From NCBI RefSeq assembly GCF_008831285.2, contig NC_045146.1, forward strand, positions 20,785,289-20,849,288: a DNA stretch of 64,000 nucleotides, in the 5' to 3' direction. Positions 46,963 through 59,611 of this stretch are shown here, piece after piece; the first letter of the stretch is position 1, and each line of letters begins with the position of its first letter. The notes beneath the pieces are model-generated. The model was not told where the DNA came from. It ran no database searches and saw nothing but the letters and a program-made list of their open reading frames with translations. Both the position numbers and the translations under genes were made by a program. The stretch is from Nymphaea colorata. Lineage: Eukaryota; Streptophyta; Magnoliopsida; Nymphaeales; Nymphaeaceae.

Positions 46963-47249
46963 ACAAGGCTGGTGTGGTAAGTTCGGGTCGATGTCCACCA
47001 ACACCACGATCCTGTCTGACCCGACCGTTGGGCCAGGGGCATCGCCGAGTCGTCTATGTACGCGAAGACACTGAACCGGACCGGAGTCTTGAAACGTCTC
47101 CGAGACCATTAAAAACCCTAGACATTGAAACGTCTCCGAGACCATTCTGCGTTTTTTCTCAAGAGCCTCTTCGCCTGCCTTCTTTCTGGTATGCCCTCCT
47201 GAACTGTAGTGTTTTCAACAGTGCAGTTCAGTTTGTCTTGTACCTAAAT
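46963..47249 (+). pseudogene. Second partial copy of the P1 5' region
   Basis: Matches P1 upstream DNA from about 12,760 to 13,065 (GTGTGGTAAGTTCGGGTCGA onwards) and ends at CTTGTAC, where it is joined directly to the start of block B. It shares an extra ACATTGAAACGTCTCCGAG stretch with the copy at 44.4 kb that the intact gene lacks, so these two copies are closer to each other. Confidence 0.85.
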
Positions 47250-48299
47250 TTGTGGTATGACAACCACAACCGTAACTTTTATAAACGCCGGACCTGAAAT
47301 CCATAATTCAGCATTGGATTTTACCTAATGTGGATTTGAGATCAGCTTCGAGTTAGAGATCCAAGGCTACAAGAAGTATTTGTTTATCACGAATGCAAGA
47401 TTCAAGGTGATCTGAGATCACTGGGGATCTATGATACAAGGATTTGAGGTCCGACCCCCCTCCATCCACCCTCAAATCAAATACTTATTTTCTTTATAGA
47501 TCTAAAATCCAGTGTTATTTACTGCCTGTGGGCTCTACATGAAGAGGATTTCAGATAAGCCTCATATGTAACGCCTCATGCTACTAAACACCCTGGTTAG
47601 GGGAGAGGCAACTTAAGTAGTACACCGGAGTAGGTAAGGTAAACTCATTGTATACTTTTCCGAGAGGACGTGGTCTGTTGCTATGTACCCAATTCTGTCA
47701 TATAGCCGAACCACCCTACTTTTGTTAGATTTAGTGGACAGGCTGCCAATGCGCAAGTGAGATGAGCGGTGCAGATTGCATATGACCGTTAAATTAGTCA
47801 TATACAAATTGAACTGGCGAGGGAGACATGAGTCTGACCCCCCGGGACCCAATATACGGCCAATCGCATGTTTGTACAATCCCGTCGGGTTGCATCTGGA
47901 TTTGGACATGGACAAAGCACGTTTAAAAAAGAGTCCGGATCCACTGAGTATTAACCCCCGTCTTTTTTTTTTTCATTTGTGATCTCTTTAGGCGAAAAAG
48001 TTTTCGACCTGGACCGTGCAGGATTTCTCGGAGAAGCAAAAACTGTCGTACCATATTTTAGGTACCGGGCAAATGGGGAGGCATACTCTTCCACAACAAG
48101 GAGTCCATCACCGCCACTGGCCTTTTCTATCCGGCGGACAGCTAGCGGCACTTTTCTTTTTTAAAAAGAAAGGGACGAGGCAGAGTCGCCTCCTCCGCTG
48201 CCGCTGGCTTTTCCTTACAGCCGACAAGAAAAGCAAGGCGCAAGCGCCCAAGCGTTGGGCACATTTCTTTTTGTTATATTATTAAAAAATGGGCTATCA

Positions 48300-49410
48300 A
48301 TGTGAGTCAGAGGGCTGTTCATGAGCGAGTTCGAGCCGAACTTGGCCAAGCTCGGCTCGCAATCGACTACAGAAAGAACGAGCTCGAGTCGAGATTCTTA
48401 AAGCAGGCTCGAGCTCGAATCGACTACTGAAAGTCGAGCTCGAGCAAAAATTTAACACAAGCCATACGAGGTCTACCCCATCGATGGGTCTCACGATCCA
48501 TCGTATGCCGCTTGTTGTGGAGAGCACACGGCATTCTTTAGTAAAAGGCGAAAGAATAGAAACCTCTGTGCTCACCACGCGAATGCGTGAGTTGAATCGT
48601 TGCCCCTCTCTTCATTATATAGGCGACTGAGGGCCACCGATTTCTTCCGGCTCATCGATACAGGACTAAATATCGCACTTTTGAAATCTCGACTTCTCTG
48701 CACAGGAGGAAACGGAGGTCCGTCCGTCCTTGGGTCTTTGAGTTCTTTTAATGCAGCCCGAACCGTCAACAGTTCGGGTCCAAGGCACCAAATAATCAAA
48801 GCCAAAATCCGACTCTGTGAAAGCTTGGAATTCATGTCGGGATCCGGACTTGATTTGTAAAAGTGTGAGTCCAAATCGGAACCAAAGCTGAATACCAATG
48901 TCGATCTCTATGCACCAAGGCGATGGACTTGAACAAATTGGATCTGCATTCTGTTTTCTCAGTTCTTGCCAGGTAGGGTTCACACCACAAGGAAACCCGT
49001 CAAGTAGATGCTTAACCAGCGGGTTTCACGTATAAAGCCTCATACTGTAGAGTAAGGCTACTCGATATCCAGGTCCAAGCCACACCCACATAAAGCCTAA
49101 TACTTAATACTTTTGGAACCAGGTTTTCTTAATAAAATCTCAAACTATCAACATGACTGAAGATTAAACTAGTCATTCTTTTTAGTCCTGTATCAAAACT
49201 TTTCAAAGAGAAGCTACAAAATCTAATGACTTTGTCCCACCATGTTGTTTTGTGTGTGTGGGAGACCTCGATGGGGAAACCTCGTATGCTGTGTGTTAAA
49301 TTTTTTGGAAAACCGGTTCACCGTTTCAATTTATTTAATACCGAGTCGAGCTAAAGTTTTTAGAAAACCGGTTTCTTGAACCGGTTCACCGTTTCACTTT
49401 ATTTATTCTC
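48300..49410. other. Block B-only insertion of about 1.1 kb, unclassified
   Basis: Absent from A between the GGGCTATC and GGCACAACTGCA/GAGCACAACTGCA positions (about 24,550-24,600). It begins near GGGCTGTTCATGAGC and has many GAGCTCGAG/CTCGGCTCG palindromes in its first 150 bp. Near its end an ACCGGTTCACCGTTTCA motif occurs twice. It is probably a mobile element, but I found no clean terminal repeats or target duplication. Confidence 0.45.
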
Positions 49411-49864
49411 TTAGCGGGGCACAACTGCATGTCCCTCAAAGGAGATGGGTCCTACGGCCCTTGAGATAGATGGTGCTTCATGGATGGGAAAATGGGAAAT
49501 TTCTGTGATTTAGAACCCATGGGACACCATTCGTGGCCGAAGAGAACCACAGAACATTTTACTTAGTGATACAGAGAGGAAGAGAGATTGGGCAAGGAAA
49601 AAAAAAAGGCACGATGAAACTGCAACACTCATGTTGAGGACAAAAATGATTTTCCTTCCAAAACATAGTTTCACAAACGTTTGGCTGACAATGGGTCGCA
49701 AGTGTATTCCAACTAATGACGTTTTTTGGACGCCAGCAGTTGAGTTCAAAAATTCAAGTTTCATTCCTGTTCAACGATATGAAGTGATCGGTGCGTCGTC
49801 GAAGGATTTTGTATTACCACCAAAGTTCAGCGGATGTCAACTGCTTTGCTGTCAATATGAGAAC

Positions 49865-51893
49865 ATATTCTAACCAATTTTTAATATATATATATATATA
49901 AAGCTCTACAAAATATCTGGAGTCAATATAAATATGAGAACTATGTAGATTAATATGAGTCGTCTGATCCTTTTACATTTGGTACAAACAGTAACATGTG
50001 TAAAGTTATCTTTTCAAAAAGATGCATAACAGTTCATAATTTGACTTTGGAAAACTAACTTTGCATGGTATACCATGTGAGCAATCAATCAAACATGATC
50101 ACGCGCATGAAATCAATTTATCCAATTTTAATGTTTGCTCATATGTCATATGTGAATGTGTTTGTTTGTTTACCCAAAATTTTGAATGCATGTACCGGTC
50201 TCCCTTACAAGAAAAGAAGAGTCTCCATTTTAGTCACTCTTAAACCAAGAGTGTTCCTGAAAGGCGCAGAGAAGGTCTCTTAAGGCATTTCATCCAACAT
50301 TTGCATATCCCATTGGCTTGCCTCTGAATACACGGCGAAGAGTAACCAATCGGACATGTATCTTTTTCACCTAGATTTATGGTGAAAACAGTCACAGCTT
50401 AGAGGTACAGCATTCCGCGGTCATGCATTTTTAGAACATTTTTTACGGTTTTAAGATGATTTGAATAGTTTGTAATCTTAGTTTTCGTACTGCCGATTAA
50501 ACTTCTGTGTCCTCAGATAAACTTCCATGTCCTCAAAAATGAAATAATATTGAGAAACTTTTTTATTTAAAAATTTTTGCAACAAAGTACCGCAAAAAAC
50601 TTCAGTGAATCAGCACAAATGTAAGAAAAGCTTTGAAAGACAAGCATTCGAAAAGAAAAAGCTGGCGACATTTTAAAATTATGCCCAAAGATTTCAATAT
50701 CGTTAGAACAAAGCTAAATTTTTCCAGAAATAATAAAAAAGTCCATAAGACCATTCTTTTGTCAGAATAATCGTTAAATCAGTAATAGTAATAGGTAACC
50801 ATTTTGCCATGTAAAAATTTATCTGAAAAAGAAAATAGTTTTCGATTTTTTTTTAGAAATAAGTTTGATTCAAAGTGCATTTCCGTAATTTAACCATTCA
50901 TTTTTAGCGTTTTCCATTGGAAGGTGGCTATTTCAGAGCTACATGAAATGTTGGGTGCCTATTTGATGACATTTAGAAGTTGAGCAGCAATTTGTTAACC
51001 ACCCATTTCCGGAGCTGCTTTTCTCTCATTTTTTCAATGACTAAAGCAACAGCAAAGACATGTGCAACATGATAATAAGTAGAGAAGGAGATGAAATTAA
51101 CAGGAACAGTACTGCCCGGAGCACAGCTTCACAGAAAAGTTAGTCTACCATAACCTGAAAAAAGTCAATCAACCAAATAAGTTAAGAATATCCAACAAAA
51201 GTTAAAAGACAAATTAAAGAGTGGATTCTGCATTCCTCAGAGACTGAGTCTCCAAAAAAATCAGCTCCCCAATTTGGTTTCAAAATCATACAGCCATGGG
51301 ACTTGATTTCCTAACTTGCCCGGTAGAAGATTAACATAAAAATCAGAAGCCTCTGGGAGCGTAGAGAATAGCTCCATATACTAACTAGCTAATATGGTAT
51401 AACTAATATAATACAGCACTTGAGAATGGAAAGAAAAAAGGAAAAGAAAAACAGAAAGAATACTTCAGCCGAGGAATCTATGTTGCAGTCGGTTGATCAA
51501 AGGAGAGTGCCCTCCATTGCCTACTACATGAAACCTAGCAAAGGACAATGACTTCTGTGGGTTAAAGTGAAGGAGCACAATATTATGACTGAAAACATCC
51601 AAACATATTGAATGTTGGACAGAAGTCCAAAGGAGAAAAAAGAAAAAATGAAAGATGATGTTTTCATCCAATTATGGACAGTTGGTCACAACTGATATCA
51701 TGTTAGAGGTGTCAACTGCTTTCCTGTCTCCAAAGCATAACTGTAGTCTCAATTTATCTAATTTCTACTTTTATCTGTATCGATTTGTCAAATATCAACA
51801 TATCAACTCTCCAGTTTTTATCAATAGGAATTAATGAGTTATCTCTTGTTTTAATCAATCATGTGCCGTAGTGAGATGATATTTTATAATAGA
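49865..51893. other. Block B-only sequence, no gene seen
   Basis: AT-rich sequence with a short (AT)n near 49,890. No coding region, RNA gene or element ends could be supported. Confidence 0.45.
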
Positions 51894-52348
51894 AGTAACA
51901 CCCAAAAAATTTAGTTTCGTATTGAAGATTGTGAGAGATCTTCGAGGGTTTATAAAGGGGGTTATTACATAAATGGTTGTCTTGGTTCCTAGTGTTTTTG
52001 AGATTGGAGCCGAAACTGTTAGAGAACGGGTTGGGATCCGCCGAACTATGGCCCGAGCCCAGGAGTGAGTCAGATTGTTACAGTGGCATCAGATCTAGTT
52101 TAACACTCGGATCTAAGGTCCCACACGCACGGACGCGTGTGCCTTAAGGGGGATGGATTGTAACACCCAAAAAATTTAGTTTCGTATTGAAAATTATGAG
52201 AGATCTTCAAAGGTTTATAAAGAGGGTTATTACATAAATGGTTGTCTTGGTTCCTAGCATTTTTGAGGTTAGAACCGAAACTGCTAGGGGACGGGTTGAG
52301 ATCCGCCGAACCAGGGGCTCGAGCCCAAGAGTGGGTCAGATTGTTACA
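51894..52348 (+). mobile_element. TRIM retrotransposon, uninterrupted
   Basis: Same family as the TRIM in block A, opposite orientation. LTRs 51894-52082 and 52159-52348 with a 76-bp internal part: a primer-binding-like GTGGCATCAGATC after the first LTR, then TCCCACACGCACGGACGCGT, and the purine tract CTTAAGGGGGATGG before the second. The 5-bp target duplication ATAGA is exact. No coding capacity. Confidence 0.9.
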
Positions 52349-52353
52349 ATAGA

Positions 52354-53027
52354 TATTGGCATGCCATGCAATTTACATATGGTTTCTAGGAAAGCTTTGG
52401 CTACTACCATGGCAAAAAATGGGTGATCAAAGTACACAAAAATGCATTGCTTAGAAGTTTGTCCAGAACTTCTATTTGAAGGGTCTCGTATGCTGCTGGT
52501 CCTTTCGATGTCAGGCCAACAAAAATTGTGATAGATCATACGAAGCTTTGCAGAACTTTCCCAAACAAAGAGAAGAGCATAAAGTCTAAAATTTAAAACA
52601 ATCCAAAATAAAGAAGCATTTTTCAAAAGTTTGATAAAAATCTCGAAATTTAAGTTTGACAAAAATTTTTGACATGTTTGCAAATATATATGAGTTCAAA
52701 ACTTTATAATTGTTCATTCCTGTTAGAGATTTAGAAAAACTCAAAAAAGTTTAAGAAGTGTCTAATTCTTATTTAAAAAAAGATGAAAATTTGAGAAAAA
52801 AAGTTTCCAAAACCGTAAAAACTTGAGCTACCTTAATGCATAAAAATTAAGAAAAATTTGCAAATATTTGAGCAGAAAAAGTACGAGCATAAGAATCGGT
52901 TTTTCAAAAAAAAAAAATCAGTTTATAAATGTTCATTGAGCATTAAAACTTTGTGAACTTTAATGAAGAAAACTATAAAAGGTTGTCTCAACAAAGGAAA
53001 AGTTTGACAAAATTTTTAATTACTTTA
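52354..53027. other. A-rich sequence between the TRIM and the Harbinger-like element
   Basis: Low-complexity A/T-rich DNA. It shares short similarity with about 56,080-56,290 on the other side of the Harbinger-like element. No gene seen. Confidence 0.4.
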
Positions 53028-53512
53028 GGGCCCGTTTGACGGGCTGGAAATTTCCTGTAGCTCAGGAAAAAAATTTCAAAATTTTAAAACTTTTCCAGTT
53101 AATCAAACGGAGAAATTTTTTAATGACCGTTGCAAGTGTTTTCGGAAACATCTTTCCACCGCGAGGGGTGGAGAAATGTTTCTGGAATTTTTTTTTTGCC
53201 CGTTACCGCATAAACTCATCGCGCGTCCGGCTCCTCTCGTCTTCCTCTTCGACGCTTCATCCTCGGCTGTTGCTGCCTCAATCCCCTCGTCGTCCCTGTC
53301 GCCCTCTCACTCGCCTGCTGTGAAGGTAATCATCTCTCTCTCTCACTCTTTGTCTTGTGAGTTTCCCCGTGTACCTGAGAAACAAGGTCGCTAAGGGCTT
53401 CGAGGGCGCTAATCCATGCCCATTGTTCAGGTGAGTCAGCGTCGCTCTTGCTTCTTGGGGGTTTACGTCCTGCTTTCCGAGGCCTTTTTTCGTCGGAGGC
53501 CGTCGATCGAAA

Positions 53513-53647
53513 ATGCCGAAGAGGGGAAAAGGGAGGGAGGAGGACTGGAACCCTAGCTCCGGCGACTCCGACGGTGACGCGCTGGCGAAGAAGGGCGCCA
53601 AGCGGTCGTTTGGCGGCAGCAGCGACGACGGGATCGTTGTCTGCGAG
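53513..53647 (+). pseudogene. KIWI: Exon 1 of a KIWI/PC4-type transcriptional coactivator gene, rest absent
   Basis: Forty-five codons from ATG to a donor GTATTC: MPKRGKGREEDWNPSSGDS, then a Lys-rich AKKGAKRSF and the end SSDDGIVVCE. This matches the N-terminus of plant KIWI, a PC4/Sub1-type RNA polymerase II coactivator that binds single-stranded DNA; IVVCE is the end of the tail before the PC4 fold. The following PC4 exon (ISKNRRV..., IREFYVKDGK) is not found in either the next 2 kb or the rest of the window. A GC-rich leader precedes it, so the piece looks like a copied promoter plus first exon. If transcribed, it could make a truncated or chimeric product. Confidence 0.75.
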
Positions 53648-54642
53648 GTATTCTCCCTTGCCTTTTTATGTAATCGTTTTCCTTATCGTGATAGTTTGGG
53701 CGGATGCCCTTGTTATTTTTTCCTCCCTTTCACGGCAGGGAAGCCCTAACCCTTAAAATTTGTGCAAGGATAAACACGAAATGATTTTCCCTTTTGTGAA
53801 TGATCTGGATTCATTTCCCTTTCCAAGCGAAAACCATTACTTGCTTTCCCAAAGTTTCCACTTCTGCTTCTATTAGCTTAGCGTTTCGTTATCTGCAGTA
53901 GTGGAACGATTGCTTGTTTCTGAGCATCTTCTTAGTCGATTTGAACTAACCGACAAGAAGTTTAGGGATAGGTTCGATGTTGTCTTCATTCTTCTTGTCT
54001 TTCTGTCTATCTGCTTTTCGTTTAGTCGTTTGCGCTTTTTTCGCACTTTGTCATTCTCTGGAGCTTTCTTTGAAGGGTTCACAAGAAAATTTCGATCGCT
54101 GCGAGGGATGGTCCATGGACTCGAGCTTTTTCTGGAGTTCTCTATTGCATACATTGCATACATATGTTAGTTGCCTTGTAATTGCGATTTCTGTGTGTCT
54201 TTTTGCACAAAACGTCTGGAAGTACTTCTAAGTAATAGCTTAGTGCTCCTGTAGAGAGTTTAGAATCAGGTGGTTCTGTAGTAACTGATGCTTGTTTCGG
54301 GGTTAGGATGATGGGTTATGCGGAGAGTGGGGAAAGACAAACTCTGTTCTGGTCGTTATCTTGTATTTAGAAGCATCTGTATTGTGTTTTTTGTTGGTTG
54401 CGTTTATCCTCAAGAATGTGATTGTATGAGCTCCTCTATGTGATAGAAACTGGGACTTTATTCAGTTTTTTTTCGGTTTGTACATGTTCCTGATCTTTTA
54501 CTACTCCCTCATAAATGTACATTCTTTCCAGCAGAAAGAGTATTAAATGTAGCCTGATAAACAATTCGGTTGTGCGTCATTAATGTATTATAATGTAATG
54601 TATTATATGTATTTATGTGCTCTTGTTGTTGTTATGCATAAT

Positions 54643-54644
<2 letters not shown>

Positions 54645-54678
<34 letters not shown>
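54645..54678. repeat. (AT)n microsatellite
   Basis: An uninterrupted AT dinucleotide run of about 34 bp within the Harbinger-like interval. Confidence 0.95.
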
Positions 54679-54682
<4 letters not shown>

Positions 54683-56535
54683 TTTGGGCTGACAATGTCC
54701 ATGCGGCTGGGCAAGGCTCCAAATGTCTGGCCTAACATCCATCTTTATGTGTATCTGTTTCACTTGACTGCATGTTTGATTTATATTGTAATATTACTTG
54801 CTACAAAATTACACATTAAAGATGCCGTGGTTTTATTCTCTCTCAAGACAACAGGGACGAATTTTTGTGCAGAACGAAAGTGTTATTTCAGGGGGATAGG
54901 TCTTTATTCTCCAAGATGGATGAGCTATAATGTTCGTTCAAATGTAATGTTCTTGTTTTTCCTTGTGTTCAACTAGGAGCCATGAAATTGGAAGCAACAA
55001 AAGGAGCTCACTTTGGAAGGATTTGTAACACCTCAAGTTCCAATCGAGGTTAGATCAGTATCTGTGAAAATGGACATATTCTCAGTGTTGAATTTCATAA
55101 TCCTGTCATCAAAACTATGCTGGCAAAATGTTCCAACTTTTCGTTGTAAATTTGATGTATGTGCAACTAGAAGATTGTCCATGTTACAAATTTTCTTTAC
55201 GTCAACATCTGCAACTACTCCATTAAATAAATGGTCAGTGTTATGTTTTTACATTACCACTTGGTTTTAAGCACAGTTTCTTTTTCTTCTACTAAGCTTT
55301 TTATGATTAGTATGCAACCATTTCATGACTGCCTGTAACATGGCAACCCTTGAATTACTTGAGTTTCCTGTTCCATGATAGCCCCTAGTCATGGTAGCTC
55401 CGGTTGGATTTTTATGAACATTTCTCTCTGCATAAACCAAAGCAGGATGTACTCTTCCGGACTGAGGAGGATTTCTATGGTCTGTGTTCTATTTAAAAAT
55501 TCTGGAAATAAGTTTCTTATATCAAACTAAGAAATGTATTTCTGGAAATCTGGAAATATATTTCTTAAAAATCAAACACAGAAATATGTTTCTGGAAATA
55601 TATTTCTCATTTATCACACACTCATCAAAATGGGAATCAGAAATATTTTTCTTATTCTCTTTTTCCAGAAAATATATTTCCAGAAATATATTTCCAATTC
55701 CATAATTCCATGCCATCAAACGGCCCCTTAGTGAAAATTGACCAACAATCAGAAAGACTGACAAGAAATCATGAATAGCTGACCAATCTGGATAAATAAT
55801 CATGAGCATATAAATGAAAGTTTAGCTTCCTAATAAATGTTACAGAAATCAACATTTTGAAGAAGTTATAATTTAAGGAACAAACTAGGGCGGTGCAAGA
55901 ATGACCCCCTGGCACACCATTAGTTCGATGAGAAATAGAAAGGAATATTGAAAATTCGAGTTGGTGAAGCTGAAGCAGCTACTTTCGCAAAATGATTAAA
56001 GAATTTTCACATACCAAAGATTTGTCAAAGACTGTTATAACAAATGGAATATTTGAAAAACTGTTAGAGATATAAAATCAGGAAATGTTTTTAAAAATTT
56101 TGAAATTTAAAAAAAAAATTAAGCTGAAAAAAAAAATTCTCTCAAGTTTGTTAACATATATGAGTTGAAAACTTTATTACTGCTCAAGAGTGTCAAAGAC
56201 TAGAACAAGGCTTAAAAGGGTTTGAAATGTTTTCAAACCTTGGTTCAAAAAATTGTGAAAATTTAACCCCAAAAATGTAACAAAGCTCAAAAATTGTAAG
56301 AAGTTAAGACATGTTATAATATTTTGGGTGAAAACTTTGTGAAGAGCACATAAAAAATTGCAAACAATTAAGAAAAATTTACAAATATGTAGTGAAAGGA
56401 AAAAAGAGCATGAATGACATCCATAAATGACATCACTATCTGATTGATAGAAAGCTTTGAGGTTATACGGGCCATATACGCTCTATGCAACAAAACACAA
56501 TAACGCAAGCTGAGCAGAAATGGATCATCAACGTT

Positions 56536-57424
56536 GTTAGAAGTTAATTAGAGGTTTTCTTAAATTTTAAAAAGTTGGAAGGGTCCACTTTATTGTTATC
56601 TTATTTCTAGTGGACTAATTTTGTAAAGTTGTCAACACACCCTAATCCCTTTAATATGAGATTAGGGTTACATGAATAGAATCTAAAAGTTTCCTCTCTC
56701 TCTCTCTCTCTTTCTCTCTCTCGTGTCCTTTTCTTCCTCCTCAAAAATGGTATCAGAGAGAAAGACCTAGGGCTGTGAGATCTAGGCCACGCTCCTCCCC
56801 TCCTCTCCTCCTTTCTCATCTCTCCTATCAAGCTATCACGTCTGAAATCCCTATTGATTACAAAAGGAGCAATCAGACTAGTTGGTGGAAAGGGGCTAAT
56901 CATGTTTAACATGTTGAAGACGTGATTAGCACTCTGACGTGATTAACAACAAATCTGATGTTGTTGCGTATGGTGCTGTGATGGAAGAAGGTCAGGCCAT
57001 CGACAAAGGTATGCTAATCAAATCTGATGTCGTTGTGTATGTTGTTGCCATGGAAGAAGGTCAGGCCATCGACAAGGGTATGCTGATCTGCTTGGTTGGG
57101 TGCTGCCTCTTGGATCTTCCCATTAGAGAATCGTTGAAGTCAAGTGGTGCAGACTGGTTTCAGATTTTTTTTTTTGACAGAATCGTTGAAGTCAAGACTA
57201 GTTTCAGTTTGCCTTGTTTTCCAGCATAGTGGACGTTGAGCGGAGCTGTTCAACCTACGCTTACTTGCTGCCTAATATCTATCTCTAATATTGCTGCCTG
57301 AGATCTACATCTGATAGCACCTGAAACTAGTCAGCTATTCTCTGGTTGTGTTCATATTGCTGCACGTTTGGTTGTGTTCATCTTGTTGCACGTTTTTCTT
57401 TTGCTGTGATCCATGTATATTCTA
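56536..57424 (+). mobile_element. Copia-type LTR retrotransposon remnant in block B
   Basis: An LTR at about 56536-56747 starting TGTTAGAAGTTAATTAGAGG, with a CT microsatellite near its end, then a primer-binding site TGGTATCAGAG. About 670 bp of leader or coding remnant follow, including a 69-bp tandem duplication. It replaces the gypsy integrase region found in A. The element is broken and largely missing; no second LTR is seen. Family assigned from the primer-binding site only. Confidence 0.65.
56951..57088 (+). repeat. 69-bp tandem duplication
   Basis: Two units (56951-57019 and 57020-57088) beginning AAATCTGATGT and sharing GGAAGAAGGTCAGGCCATCG. They stay in one frame and differ at about 9 positions. 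Confidence 0.92.
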
Positions 57425-59611
57425 TAATATAGTATGAATAAGAGTAGGGGACGTGGATCCACTTAATATGAGGTCCTGCTTGTATCACCCTTCGTAATAT
57501 GTATGTATATATATACACACACACACGCTGCAGGTGAGGGTGACCCGACTTTTATGAGAAAGTTAATGAAAGTAATCCCCTCGCTGATGTTGGGATTTGC
57601 CCTAATTTGGTGAGTAATTGTTCTTTCTTCTCGATTTCCCCTTCGTATTCTCTAAAGCTGCTGGGCAGAATCGGTAGTAGAAGGAGAGTGAGAGAAGCTA
57701 TCAAAGTTCCTTAAGCAAAGACATATATGTATGAAATCTAGTGGCAAAGAAGAGTGTCTGCATGAAACTTTAAACATGGGCATCAAATTGATTCATACAG
57801 AAAGCAAAGCACTAATTTTCCAGTAGAAAGAATTATCATTAGAAAGAGATATTCATGTTTTCTGCGCAATGATTTGAAAAGAGAATAGAAATTCTATATC
57901 GCACACCAAAAGCAGTTAAAATAAACCATAAAATGAGTAGGAAAACAATCTGCATTACACACTGTATACACGCCTAAGCTATGGGATGCTCCAACTTTGG
58001 ATCCTATAAGAATAAATATGCAACACATAATCAATATTGATAAATAATATAGAACTGTTTATCTTTTCTACAGATAGAGAACAACACCAGCATCCAGGAC
58101 AAACTGAACTGTCCTGAAGTGCACAACCAACCATCTTAGAGAAAGCTGTAAAAGTTTGCATCACTTCAAAACCTGCCAAAATTGAATGTTAGATATGAAA
58201 TCAAATTATTTTCTATTAGTACGATGCATTCACAAAAAACACACCTTAGCCTTCCTAATTGGAAGATAGAACCTAGATTAAAGGATCTCCTCAGAACCTG
58301 GAAAGCCCTCTTCTCTGCGAAAGCTCAAAAGAATAGAAATTCTTGACATTAAAAGGAGGAAAACATATAAGTTGACTTTTTAGCTACAGTATGTAAGTTT
58401 GCATTGCCAGAGAAAAAAAAGGTCAAATATTGTTACCAAGCTTAGATCATCGAACAGTCCCTTGTGCATTTTTAACTAAAGAGAGATGCCCCTCGTAGGA
58501 CCTCAATCAAGTTCCCTTTGTCAAATTGTATATTATATATTCTTAATGCCACTTTTGAACATATACTATGCAAGTATGCAACTTATAATATTGTTCTCTA
58601 CTGGAAAGAAAAAAAGACCTTCCAAGGCCCTACTAATGGCACAAGGGTAAACTGAAGACATCAAATTCAGCTCAAGTTTAGTTCCCAAGAAAGAATGTCC
58701 AAATCTGTGCATCAACACAAAAAGTAGGGGACTTAAACCACCGTAGTAGTTTGATAAGAACCACTATAGACATCTTGCCAGGTTCATGTAAAGATGGTGA
58801 ATCAAAGAAGAAAAAATCGTAATCCAAAAGAAAAGGAGAAAAAGAAGGAAAAACTAGATCCAAAAAAGTAAATATTCTTCAATCAAACAAGTGCACAATT
58901 AAAACTGACCAAAAAAAGAGTAAGTTTGTTATCAATTGTTTGTAAAAGCCGGCATCCATATCTGCATGAACTTTTCTTTCAAGAAACAAATTAATCAGGT
59001 GCTTCTGATAAAAATAAATACCCTACCTTCTTCCATGTAGCGGCAGGGAAACAAGCATGTGGGTTTGCAACTCACAGGTCAACCGATGTACATTCAGCAT
59101 GTCAAGACCTCTGTGCTTTATGGAATGCGTCATGTGAAAACTTGATTAGCATCAGGAAAATAAGAAATTGACATGTCTGCAGACTAGAGAACAGCCTGGT
59201 TGCTTTATACACTAGGGGAAAGAATGACATACATAGGTAAAAGACAACTATAAAAGACAAGAACTCTCAATCAACCATCAGCTCATAGTTGATCTTGGAA
59301 ACTTCCAATAGCCTACCTAAACTGTCTTCTACATGCACAGAATTTGCTTTTGAGTTAACTTATAGGGCACCCTGGGAGAATCTCCTAGTAGCAACTGAAA
59401 CTCCCCCTCTACCTGTGTTGCTAGTGCCCTAATCATGCCAAAGTGAGACTTCTTTTCCAGTAAACACGGCAGTTTTGCTGAGAAGGGCCATCAGCCTCTT
59501 TAAGTCAAGACCCAATCTTTTCAGTTGTAATTGCATCAACAAAAGTGAAGTGCACAGGTGTTCAATGAGTCGATCCAACTTGGGGTTCACTCGAGCTTGC
59601 TTGGCTAGCAC

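Larger units (their letters stand above)
53028..55727. mobile_element. Candidate PIF/Harbinger-type element carrying a gene fragment
   Basis: The left end reads GGGCCCGTTTGACGGGCTGG; the right end, reverse-complemented, reads GGGGCCGTTTGATGGCATGG. Both are flanked by TTA (53025-53027 and 55728-55730), the three-base duplication typical of PIF/Harbinger and Tourist elements. The 2.7 kb between holds a GC-rich promoter-like region and exon 1 of a KIWI-type gene, then intron-like sequence, and no transposase. Sub-terminal sequence at the right has repeated GGAAATATATTTC. Alternatively these are the outer ends of two separate MITEs. Confidence 0.55.

Noticed and set aside
55484-55731. Phe/Ile-rich open frames on both strands near 55.5-55.8 kb
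   Set aside because: Caused by the repeated GGAAATATATTTC sub-terminal motif of the Harbinger-like element.
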